Below, in pieces: positions 54,995-63,000 of a DNA stretch of 64,000 nt. The first letter of the stretch is position 1. The number at the start of each line of letters is the position of its first letter. The translations under genes and the position numbers were made by a program. The notes beneath the pieces were generated by a model. It did no database searches. It saw only the letters and a program-made list of their open reading frames with translations, and was not told the DNA's origin. The DNA is from a virus: the IMG/VR virus record IMGVR_UViG_3300020469_000020, positions 1 through 64,000 of that record. One strand, 5' to 3'.

Positions 54995-55837
54995 ATGAAA
55001 GCAAACATACACTTTAATCATTATGCATATAAAGGTGAGCAAAATCTAGTACAAGATTTGCATGATGAAATAATACAAATTCTTGGTGTTAATGTATCCT
55101 ATTTACCTAAAGAAAGTTTTAATTATGATTTAATTTTTGGTTCAGATGATGATCAAAGATTTACAGAATCATACTTAATAGAAATGATGTTGGAACAACC
55201 TGATGATTATATGGGAGATGCGCTACTTGGTAAATTTGGTGTTCAAATAGAAGAGACAATTTCTTTAGTAGTATCTCAGAGAAGATTTGATGAACTAAAA
55301 ATAGAAAATTATAAAAGACCAAAAGAAGGAGACTTGATTTATTTTCCAATAGATGATAGACTTTATACAATTACTTTTGTTGATTATCAAGCTCCCGGAT
55401 TTCTACAAGCTGGTATATTTCCAGGTTATAGATTGTCATGTGAATTATATACTCCAAGTCATGAGCAAATACATACTGATGTTAAACATATTGATGAAGC
55501 TGATGAAGAAATACATACTCTAGAAATTCCAATTGTGGATATAGTAGGCAGATTTGCTGCTGGAGAACAAGTAATTGGACAAACAACAAAGTTTGAAGGT
55601 ACTGTTAAAAAGTTCTATCCAAGAAAGAAAGTGTTGGCAGTAAACCATCTAAATGGTTTGTTCTCTGTTAATGAAATTGTCATTGGTCAAAAAACTAATG
55701 CTCAGGCAAAAATCTCAGAATTGATAGACCATATTGATAATAAAAATAGTGAATCTGTCAGACTTGAAACTAATAGACAATTTAGAGATGAAGGTGATCA
55801 ATTACTTGACTGGGATCCAACAAATCCTTTAGCATAA
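54995..55837 (+). CDS. 14: Neck protein gp14
   Basis: This protein of 280 residues (T4 has 256) starts MKANIHFNHYAYKGEQNLVQ. It contains QDLHDEIIQILGVNVSYLPK near residue 20, FGVQIEETISLVVSQRRFDE near 82, and RPKEGDLIYFPIDDRLYTIT near 107, which match gp14 of T4-like marine phages. With gp13 it forms the neck that seals the filled head and joins the tail. It starts three bases after the upstream stop with no clear ribosome site, so it is probably translated by coupling. The acidic C-terminal part (GDQLLDWDPTNPLA) is also typical. Confidence 0.9.
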   Translation: MKANIHFNHYAYKGEQNLVQDLHDEIIQILGVNVSYLPKESFNYDLIFGSDDDQRFTESYLIEMMLEQPDDYMGDALLGKFGVQIEETISLVVSQRRFDELKIENYKRPKEGDLIYFPIDDRLYTITFVDYQAPGFLQAGIFPGYRLSCELYTPSHEQIHTDVKHIDEADEEIHTLEIPIVDIVGRFAAGEQVIGQTTKFEGTVKKFYPRKKVLAVNHLNGLFSVNEIVIGQKTNAQAKISELIDHIDNKNSESVRLETNRQFRDEGDQLLDWDPTNPLA

Positions 55838-55844
55838 GAGAAAA

Positions 55845-56786
55845 ATGTTTTTTACTAATTCTGTAAGCGAACAAGACCAGTACCACCAAACTATAAGAAA
55901 TTTGGTGGTTGTAATTGGTTCTTTGTTTTCTAAAATGTTACTTGTAAGAAAAAATCATAAAACAGATATAATTGAAGAGAAAATTAGTGTACCAATAAAT
56001 TTTTCAAATCGTGATAAATTGTTAACACTAGTAAGAGAAGTACCTGATATAGATTCTAAAAATACTAATTATACAATTCCTCGTATTGGATTTTCTTTTG
56101 ATGGGTTAAGTTATGACGGTCAGCGCCAGCTGCCAAAAACTGGTGGTAGAGGAAGACCTACAAAAGATGAAAAAAATAAAAAAGATGCACTTATAATGTA
56201 CAACGGAGTTCCGTATAACTTTGATTTTACTGTTTCTATTGTAACTAAATATGCAGAGGACCTTACACAACTTGTTGAAAAGATTTTACCTTATTTTACA
56301 CCTAATTTAAATATTACATACAAAGCTATACCAGAACTAAGTTTAAATATTGATGTTCCATTATTACTCAATGGAGTGAATTGGCAAGATGATTACCAGG
56401 GATTGCAAGAAAGAAGATTATTAATAGCTGACCTTTCTCTAACTGCAAAATCTTATATTTTTCCACCAATAAAAAGCTATCCAAGAGTAAATACTGTTTT
56501 TGTAGAAACACACACTCTTGCAACCGCCGGAGATTTATATACCAAAAATAAAGTAGCTTTAACTGATAACACAGGAAATACCGTTCAAACAGAATATGGT
56601 GGTAATTTACAAGACGAAAGAGCAAGTAATGCTATGACTGATCCAAGGAATGAGCATAGTTTAATAAAAATATATGGTTATGAAGATAGTGATGACTTTG
56701 GTTTTAAAGAATTTATATATGAAGGAGTAACATACGATACACAAAGAGAAAGAGAAGAAGCATGGGCAAACAATGAAATCATTTAA
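55845..56786 (+). CDS. 15: Tail completion / sheath stabiliser gp15
   Basis: This protein of 313 residues (T4 has 272) has an N-terminus (YHQTIRNLVVVIGSLFSKML) and SVPINFSNRDKLLTLVREVP that match gp15-type terminators of the contractile tail. gp15 caps the finished tube and sheath and binds the neck. Residues ~165-205 contain ALIMYNGVPYNFDFTVSIV and ILPYFTPNLNITYKAIPELS. A C-terminal ~90-residue extension is acidic. It follows gp14 closely and overlaps the start of the ADP-ribosyltransferase-like gene by 14 bases. Confidence 0.85.
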   Translation: MFFTNSVSEQDQYHQTIRNLVVVIGSLFSKMLLVRKNHKTDIIEEKISVPINFSNRDKLLTLVREVPDIDSKNTNYTIPRIGFSFDGLSYDGQRQLPKTGGRGRPTKDEKNKKDALIMYNGVPYNFDFTVSIVTKYAEDLTQLVEKILPYFTPNLNITYKAIPELSLNIDVPLLLNGVNWQDDYQGLQERRLLIADLSLTAKSYIFPPIKSYPRVNTVFVETHTLATAGDLYTKNKVALTDNTGNTVQTEYGGNLQDERASNAMTDPRNEHSLIKIYGYEDSDDFGFKEFIYEGVTYDTQREREEAWANNEII

Positions 56787-57369
56787 ACAATTTATAGTAG
56801 AAGAAGATTATAAAGGTGAACACAAAGCACCTTCAAAAAGTCAAGCGGCTCCTTTAAATGATTTAACGGATAATGGTATATATCCAAAAGATGTATATTC
56901 TTCTAATGGATTAAGATATTATGGAACCGGAAGCAACCTTGATAATAAAGCATATGCTATAGTTGACAGTGTCAAAAATAAACCAGAAAGTAAAGTTAAA
57001 ATGTATCGTGCGGTTCCGCATGTAAAATCAAAAGAAGAAAGATTAAGTATAATTAATACTGCTAAAAAAATGTGGATGAAAAGAGAAAAGGTTCATCCTG
57101 CTTTTGAAAGATTAAGTATTCCAAAGAAACAGTATTATGATTGGTTGCATAATGAAGCTGAAAAAATAGAAAAAGAAAAAGAGGAAAAAGATAAGGAAAT
57201 CACCGAAATTAATCCTGGTGACTGGGTAACAACAGTTTTAGGTTATGCAAAGGAACATGGCAAAGCGAATTTAAATGATGAATATAAAGTGTTAAGTAAA
57301 ACAGTAAAAGCTAAAGAACTCTATACCGATGGTAATAGTTGGTTAGAGTGGGCGTATTTGCCAAACTAA
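56773..57369 (+). CDS. ADP-ribosyltransferase-like protein with head-targeting leader
   Basis: This protein has 198 residues. It begins MKSFKQFIVEE, matching the T4 capsid-targeting sequence, with a predicted gp21 cut after IVE (residues 8-10). The C-terminal ~125 residues carry an arrangement I know from phage and polyvalent-protein ADP-ribosyltransferases: KMYRAVP (Arg79), INPGDWVTTVLGYAKEHG (147-163), then VKAKELYTDGNSWLEWAYLP with Glu192. In such enzymes Arg, the Ser/Thr position and Glu bind NAD. Head packaging and injection would place it in the host at once, like T4 Alt. A charged linker (125-145) splits the domain. It overlaps gp15 by 14 bases. Catalytic activity is inferred. Confidence 0.65.
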   Translation: MKSFKQFIVEEDYKGEHKAPSKSQAAPLNDLTDNGIYPKDVYSSNGLRYYGTGSNLDNKAYAIVDSVKNKPESKVKMYRAVPHVKSKEERLSIINTAKKMWMKREKVHPAFERLSIPKKQYYDWLHNEAEKIEKEKEEKDKEITEINPGDWVTTVLGYAKEHGKANLNDEYKVLSKTVKAKELYTDGNSWLEWAYLPN

Positions 57370-57382
57370 GTAAGGAGAATAG

Positions 57383-57865
57383 ATGAAATATATTAAAAGT
57401 ATATTTGTAATGCTTTGTATATCTACGATTTTAGCATTTTCCACTCAGGCAGAACTTCATTCGGATACCTATATAGGAAATGGTAGAACATTTGTAAACA
57501 TTGTTAAACATATTGAAAGAGGTGGAAAAAAATATCCACTCTTTTATACATCTAAAGAAGATGTGTATGCTTTTTCATTTGATTATGTTGTAGCAGAAAT
57601 GAAAAATATGGAAAAAGCAGAAGCAATAGCAAAAAAATATGGAGTTAAACTCACGGCATACAATGATTTACAAATTGCTCTTTTTATTGCTGACAGTCCA
57701 ATGGAAGTTATGGATTTGTATAAAAAATTAAAAACTGAACCAATGATTGAATATTTGGAGTTAGCTTTATTTGAAGCACATCCAGACATGAAAAAATATG
57801 TCGTAAAGCTTCCTGGTGTTGAAACACCGATAGGTAATGTAATGCTTTGGTTTGATAAATGGTAA
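57383..57865 (+). CDS. Secreted protein with protease-propeptide-like domain
   Basis: This protein of 160 residues has a typical signal peptide (residues 1-23, MKYIKSIFVMLCISTILAFS then TQA) with a likely cut before Glu24, so it enters the periplasm. The mature part, from about residue 70, reads AEAIAKKYGVKLTAYNDLQI and later LKTEPMIEYLELALFEAHP. This resembles the N-terminal propeptide/inhibitor domains of subtilisin-like proteases (I9 type), although no protease follows. An AAGGAG site precedes the ATG. It opens a four-gene membrane cassette before gp16. Possible roles are inhibiting a host periplasmic protease or supporting the two membrane subunits. Confidence 0.6.
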   Translation: MKYIKSIFVMLCISTILAFSTQAELHSDTYIGNGRTFVNIVKHIERGGKKYPLFYTSKEDVYAFSFDYVVAEMKNMEKAEAIAKKYGVKLTAYNDLQIALFIADSPMEVMDLYKKLKTEPMIEYLELALFEAHPDMKKYVVKLPGVETPIGNVMLWFDKW

Positions 57866-57881
57866 TCTAAAGGAGAATCAA

Positions 57882-58343
57882 ATGAGTATTTTTTTGAAGT
57901 GGTGGTTGTTAATAACATTGACAGTTATGGGAATAGCAACTAGTATTTATTTTAATTTTCATATGTTTTTATTTAATAATGACCTTACAAAATTAAGTTT
58001 AGTAATTTTATCTTTATTTATAATTAGCACTATAGTTATTGGTTACAAGATATGGTATGGAAAAATAAAGAAAATTAAAGAATATAGCTTTGAAAAAGAA
58101 TGGTTTGTAAGTGAATTATTAATTAGTTTAGGAATGATTGGTACGGTTATTGGTTTTATATTCATGCTATATTCTGTGTTTGTGGATTTAAATATAGAGG
58201 ATGCACAAGCAGTTCAAGAAAGTTTAGGCGGAATGGCGCAGGGTATGGGTACTGCACTACTCACAACTTTAGTTGGTCTTATTGGTAGTGTGTTAATTAA
58301 AAGTCAATTAGTAATGGTAGAAGATGAGAAAATACAGCAGTAA
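57882..58343 (+). CDS. MotA/TolQ/ExbB-like membrane channel subunit
   Basis: This protein has 153 residues from the ATG at 57882, which is preceded by AAAGGAG. An upstream in-frame TTG at 57852 lacks a ribosome site. Four membrane segments lie at about 5-27, 35-57, 76-98 and 119-140. The last two carry SLGMIGTVIGFIFMLYSV and GMGTALLTTLVGLIGSV, the signature of the MotA/TolQ/ExbB proton-channel family (LG..GTV.G, GxALxTT..GL). These proteins form a pentamer around a TolR/ExbD dimer and use the proton gradient. The next gene overlaps by 20 bases and encodes a TolR/ExbD-like partner. The cytoplasmic loop is short compared with TolQ. Confidence 0.75.
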   Translation: MSIFLKWWLLITLTVMGIATSIYFNFHMFLFNNDLTKLSLVILSLFIISTIVIGYKIWYGKIKKIKEYSFEKEWFVSELLISLGMIGTVIGFIFMLYSVFVDLNIEDAQAVQESLGGMAQGMGTALLTTLVGLIGSVLIKSQLVMVEDEKIQQ

Positions 58344-59022
58344 TCTTGCTTTCATAGACCTGCTATTTAATCTCATACTTGGTTTTGTTTTTCTTTTTGT
58401 TGTAAGTTTTTTATTAATTAATGATCCAACAAAAAAAGATAACGTAGAAGCTAAAGCTGAGTATATGATTATAATGAGTTGGGATGCAGATAAAGACGTT
58501 GATATTGATTTATGGGTACAAGGTCCAAGTGGTCTTGTAGGATTTAGACAACCTATGGCTGGATTTATGAACTTAGACCGTGATGATTTAGGTCATCGTA
58601 ATGATAGAATTGTTCGTGGTCCAAATGCGGGAGAAATTGTCTACTTAAATCGTGAAGTTGTAAATATAAGAGGATTTCAGCCTGGCGAATATGTTGTAAA
58701 TGCACATTATTATTTTGGAAGAGGTCCATATCAAAGCGATTTATCAGTAGAAATAACAGTTGAGGTTTTAAAGTTAAATCCATATTCACAAGTTTATGTT
58801 GGTACTAAAAAAATATTTAAAAAAGGTGAAGAAAGAACTTTTACAAGATTTACAATGAAACCAAATGGATATTATACTAATGTAAATGAGTTACCAAAGG
58901 CACTAGTAATGGTAGGACATGACTTACCACCTTCAACAAGTTTTGGACAAAGCCTTCAAGGTTCACATCCTGGTCAACCTAAAACTGATGATGATGATGA
59001 TAACAATGATGATGGAACATAG
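58324..59022 (+). CDS. ExbD/TolR-like membrane protein with large outer domain
   Basis: This protein has 232 residues. A short cytoplasmic N-terminus is followed by one membrane helix (8-32, LAFIDLLFNLILGFVFLFVV). It holds Asp12 in the position of the proton-carrying Asp of ExbD, TolR and MotB. The outer part (about 47-180) begins MIIMSWDADKDVDIDLWVQG, like DUF2135/YfaP-type beta-sandwich domains that start DVDL.V..P.G, and includes FQPGEYVVNAHYYFGRGP. The C-terminus is acidic (DDDDDNNDD). No peptidoglycan-binding OmpA motif is seen. It overlaps the ExbB-like gene by 20 bases, so the two subunits are probably made in a fixed ratio. Confidence 0.7.
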   Translation: MRKYSSNLAFIDLLFNLILGFVFLFVVSFLLINDPTKKDNVEAKAEYMIIMSWDADKDVDIDLWVQGPSGLVGFRQPMAGFMNLDRDDLGHRNDRIVRGPNAGEIVYLNREVVNIRGFQPGEYVVNAHYYFGRGPYQSDLSVEITVEVLKLNPYSQVYVGTKKIFKKGEERTFTRFTMKPNGYYTNVNELPKALVMVGHDLPPSTSFGQSLQGSHPGQPKTDDDDDNNDDGT

Positions 59023-59031
59023 GAGAATATC

Positions 59032-59556
59032 ATGATATACTTAGTAACACTTTCTATATTTTTAGTTTCTGTATTTTTATATCTTTTGATAGAATTAAAA
59101 AGAAGTATACATTTAATATACGTTATACCTCTTAGTCTTATTTTTACAGCTGGAAGTTATTTTTATCTAGATTCTTTGTTTGGATATCCAGTTGCAAAAA
59201 CTAATGAAGAGAAATTTTATTTATTGTCATATTATATTGCACCAGAAGAAACAACTATTAATATGTGGGTTATTTTAGAAAAGGAGACCGTTCCAAAGGC
59301 TATAGTTCTTCCATACGATCAAGAAACGCATGAAGCACTTGAAGAAGTAAGAAAAAGAATGGGTGAGGGTGATGCTGTAATGGGTGAATTTAATATCACA
59401 ACTGACCCAGGAACAGAGTTGGAAGGAGCAACACAAGATGACAAACAATCATCAGGAGGAACTAGAAAATCAGCAGGCGGAGCTTTTAATATACTAAACC
59501 TAGACTTATCATCAAAACTACCACCAAAAGACCAATATGTCATCGGCGATGATTAA
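59032..59556 (+). CDS. Membrane protein of the ExbB/ExbD-like cassette
   Basis: This protein of 174 residues has two N-terminal membrane helices (about 2-22 and 27-50) and a soluble C-terminal domain. That domain contains TINMWVILEKETVPKAIVLP and HEALEEVRKRMGEGDAVMGE. This latter pattern (W.....PK/R.ivlPY....H..LE..r..) is familiar from small proteins of marine T4-like phages, with no function known to me. GGAG precedes the ATG, nine bases after the ExbD-like gene. Its end overlaps gp16 by 20 bases. It may be a third subunit or regulator of the membrane complex. Confidence 0.6.
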   Translation: MIYLVTLSIFLVSVFLYLLIELKRSIHLIYVIPLSLIFTAGSYFYLDSLFGYPVAKTNEEKFYLLSYYIAPEETTINMWVILEKETVPKAIVLPYDQETHEALEEVRKRMGEGDAVMGEFNITTDPGTELEGATQDDKQSSGGTRKSAGGAFNILNLDLSSKLPPKDQYVIGDD

Positions 59557-59968
59557 ACCAGAAGAAGTTTGCTATGTTCCTGATGAATTAATAGAAGAGG
59601 GACAAGAGAGAAAACTTCAAAAAGTTTCAAAATTTAATGATGTAGCAATACCTGAAGAAGAAAATTCCGTCGATGATGACTTTGATTTTGCCCAAGAAAC
59701 TATACGTGAAACAATTATGAAATCAAATGAAGTTTTACAAGAACTTGGGCAAGCAGCAATTTTAAATGAAAATGGTAAATTATATGAATCATATTCTCAA
59801 CTAATGAAAAATATAATTGATGGCTCATCGCAACTTATTGATATACATTCCAAAAAGAAAAAAATTAAAGAAGTTAAAGGATCAAAACAAAAAAATACTC
59901 AAGTAAATAATTTGATTGTTGGTTCTACTAAAGAACTATTAGAAATGATAGAAAATCAGAAGTCTTAA
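59537..59968 (+). CDS. 16: Terminase small subunit gp16
   Basis: This protein of 143 residues (T4 has 164) has an N-terminal acidic segment leading to VDDDFDFAQETIRETIMKSN, then a helical hairpin ending YESYSQLMKNIIDGSSQLID and a basic helix (IHSKKKKIKEVKGSK). This matches gp16 of marine T4-like phages, where the central coiled coil builds an oligomer that recognises concatemer DNA and stimulates gp17. It overlaps the membrane gene before it by 20 bases. An alternative ATG four codons in is possible. It is separated from gp17 by about 6.6 kb and lies on the opposite strand, unlike in T4. Confidence 0.8.
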   Translation: MSSAMIKPEEVCYVPDELIEEGQERKLQKVSKFNDVAIPEEENSVDDDFDFAQETIRETIMKSNEVLQELGQAAILNENGKLYESYSQLMKNIIDGSSQLIDIHSKKKKIKEVKGSKQKNTQVNNLIVGSTKELLEMIENQKS

Positions 59969-59993
59969 ATTTCCCTCCTTCTTTTTGGAATAA

Positions 59994-60001
59994 GATAAAT
60001 A
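59994..60001 (+). promoter_or_regulatory. Putative late promoter GATAAATA
   Basis: The plus-strand GATAAATA lies 67 bases before the fibre gene ATG at 60069, after the gp16 stop. Confidence 0.45.
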
Positions 60002-60040
60002 AAAAAGAATAATTATATTCCCACAACTATATTCTTTTTT
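60001..60040 (+). terminator. Possible AT-rich hairpin after gp16
   Basis: An 11-bp stem, AAAAAAGAATA / TATTCTTTTTT (60001-60011 and 60030-60040), with an 18-base loop and one extra T. It might end the gp16 transcript, but its stem is weak and begins at the last base of a promoter-like element. Confidence 0.25.
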
Positions 60041-60068
60041 TAAAAAAAATAAAATAGCAGCACGTATC

Positions 60069-63000
60069 ATGCCTGAAACCGTTTCACGAATACTAATTAA
60101 AAGCTCAACCTCCAAACCAACTCCTAATACCGGTACTTTACAAAGAGCAGAATTAGCTTATTCATATTCTTCTGATAAATTATTCATAGGTGATGAATTA
60201 GGTCAAGAACCTCTTTTAATTGGTGGAAAGACATTTTTAAGTTTATTTGATAATGTATTAGATGATAATGGAACGGCAAAAGCTGGTCAAGTATTTGCTG
60301 GTAATGTTATTATAGCAGGCGCAAATAATACAATTGATGATTTAAATATTGAAAACTTAAAAGTAAATGGTGTACCATTAGCTACTGCTAATATTACAGA
60401 AGTTATCACAAGCAACACTCTTCCAAATGTAGCCGATACAAAATTAGTTTCAGCTAAAGCAGTAAAAGACTATATTGGAAATGAGTGGTTAGATTATCTA
60501 GAAACAATTTCAGCAAACACAGTATCTTCTGGACAATTATTAATTGTAGGTGCAAATAATAAATTTGAAAATAAAAGCACCACCGGAGCCATAAAATTTT
60601 TTGCAAATGGTCATTCCGAGATTAATAATAGTTATATAGAAAATTCTATGCTAAAGAATTTTTCTATTCGTTTAGGATCTCAAGATATAAAACTTGGTGA
60701 TGCGACTCTAGTAAATTTAAATTTGGATACATCCGGAGTATTAAATGTTAATCGTGGAGGTACAGATAGATATGACATAGAAAAAGATTATGTGATGTTA
60801 GGAAATGGTACTAATTCAGTATCTACAACAAGTGATTTCGTTTTTAATATTGATACCGCTAATAACAATCTACTTTATGCAAACGCAAATGCACATATAA
60901 CTAAAAGTGCAACAGTTGGTGAAACTCTTCAAGTGGCAAATGGATTATTTACATCCAATACTAATTTAAGATTCAAAGAATTTTTTCAAATAATTAACAT
61001 AGAAAATATAAGTTCATTTGATTCATCAATTGTATCTTACGATCTTATCAGTGAGTATTTCAGCTTTTCTACAGGAACAGTATTAAATGTATCTGACGCT
61101 GGTCTTGTTAATATAAAATCACCTACATTATTTTTTGGTTCAGAATTAACAACATCCAACAATACAGTTACTACTTTAACAGGAAAATTATTTGCAAATA
61201 ATGATTCTTCTTTTAATGGTAATACATTAACTGTTTCTACAGACACAATTACTACCTTTGATGGACTTGTTACTTTAAACAATAATACATTTATTAATGG
61301 TAACAATCTTAATGTATCTACTAGTACAGTAACAACTGTTGACGGTCTTGTAACTCTAAACAATAACACATTTATTAATGGCAATACTTTAAATGTTTCA
61401 GTTGATACTACATCAACTTTTGAAGGTGTTGTTAATTTAGAAAATAATACTTTTGTCAATGGTAATACTTTAAATGTTTCTGCGAATACTTTATCTACGT
61501 TTGATGGACCAATTGTTCTTAATGGACAAGTTGATATAAATGGTGACGTAGTTTTTAGAGGCAATACTACCTATCTAGGAGAAAACTTCACTGTATCAAA
61601 TAATACTACAGTAGATATAAGTGGTAATGCTTTCTTCAAAGGTGATCAATTAAATGTATCTTCTAATACAATAACAACAGTTGATGGTGAATCTGCATTT
61701 AACAAAAAAGTAGATATCAATGCTCCACTTACTGTATACGATAATGCAGAAGTAAAAGGAAATTTAGTTGTTGAACAAGACCTTTTTGTATATGGTAACT
61801 CAACTCAAATATTAACAGAAACATTAACTGTTGAAGATAATATTATTGTTCTTGCTGCGAATAATACTACAGACGTTGTTGATTTGGGATTTGCCGGTAG
61901 ATACAATGAAAGCGGAACTCCTGCTTTTGCGGGGTTGTTTAGGGATGCAACAAATAATAAATTTTTCTTATTTGAAGATTATCCTACAGAACCGCCTATA
62001 GTATCAATGACAGGTTTTGATAGTGCAACAATGTTAGCTACCTTATTTGCTGACATAGAAGCAAATACTATCATAGCACATAAAGGAACTCTAGATGATG
62101 TAGTTATTACGAATTCTCATTTAAATGATAGTTTTGCAAATAACTTAACAAGTAACAATGCTACTTTAAATACTGGAACAATAGATAGTTTCACGATAAC
62201 TAATTCTCATTTGAATGATAGTTTTGCTAATAATTTAACAAGTAATAATGCAACTTTAAATAGTGCCGTTCTTAATAATGCCTCAATACATGACTCATTT
62301 GCAAATAACATAACTGCAAATAATGTAGACATAAACTTTGGAACTATAAGAAGCGTAAGCATATATAATTCTACCATATATGATTCAAGTATAGTAGATG
62401 ATTCCACTGCAAATAATTTAACAAGCAATAATGCAACACTAAATTCTGTTGTTATTGAAACTGCAACCGCTAACAATATTACAAGTAATAATGCTGTCTT
62501 AAATACAGCAACCATTTATAATGCAGTTGCAAATAATTTATTGAGTAATAATGCTACTTTATATTTTGCAAAAATATATGATTCTAATTTATTTAATGCA
62601 CATGCCACAACTTTAAGTGTTGATGTCCTTGATGCAGGTTCTATTAGTTTTAGAACTGCTATTGAAAATATAGATGCAAATAATTATATCGGTAATACAG
62701 CAACTATAGATAATATAGATGCAAATAATTACACCGGTAATACAGCAACTATTATAAATGTAGATGCAAATAATTATACTGGTAACACAGCAACTATAAA
62801 TGATATAGTTGCAAACAATATTACAACAAATACGTTTACTTCATTAGTTAAAACAGAAGCTACTGAGGAAATAAAGGTATTAGGTGTTTCTGGTACAAGC
62901 GGTAAATTAGTATTAAATTGCTCTAATAATTCTCATGGCCAAACTGTTATTGCACAGCCACATTCAGCTAGTGTAACAAATATATTAACATTACCGGCCG

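Noticed and set aside
57852-57881. TTG start adding ten residues to the ExbB-like protein
   Set aside because: It lies inside the preceding gene with no ribosome site, whereas the ATG at 57882 follows AAAGGAG.
60000-60068. Strong terminator after gp16
   Set aside because: The hairpin stem is nearly all A-T with an 18-base loop and overlaps a promoter-like element, so it is listed only as a weak possibility.
61037-61564. 175-residue minus-strand reading frame inside the right-edge fibre
   Set aside because: It is antisense to a clear fibre frame. Its repetitive Val/Leu/Lys composition mirrors the fibre repeats, and it has no ribosome site or promoter.
62207-62515. 102-residue minus-strand frame rich in LLVKLFA repeats
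   Set aside because: It is a reverse-frame shadow of the ANNLTSNNATL repeats, and the apparent membrane helices are an artefact of composition.
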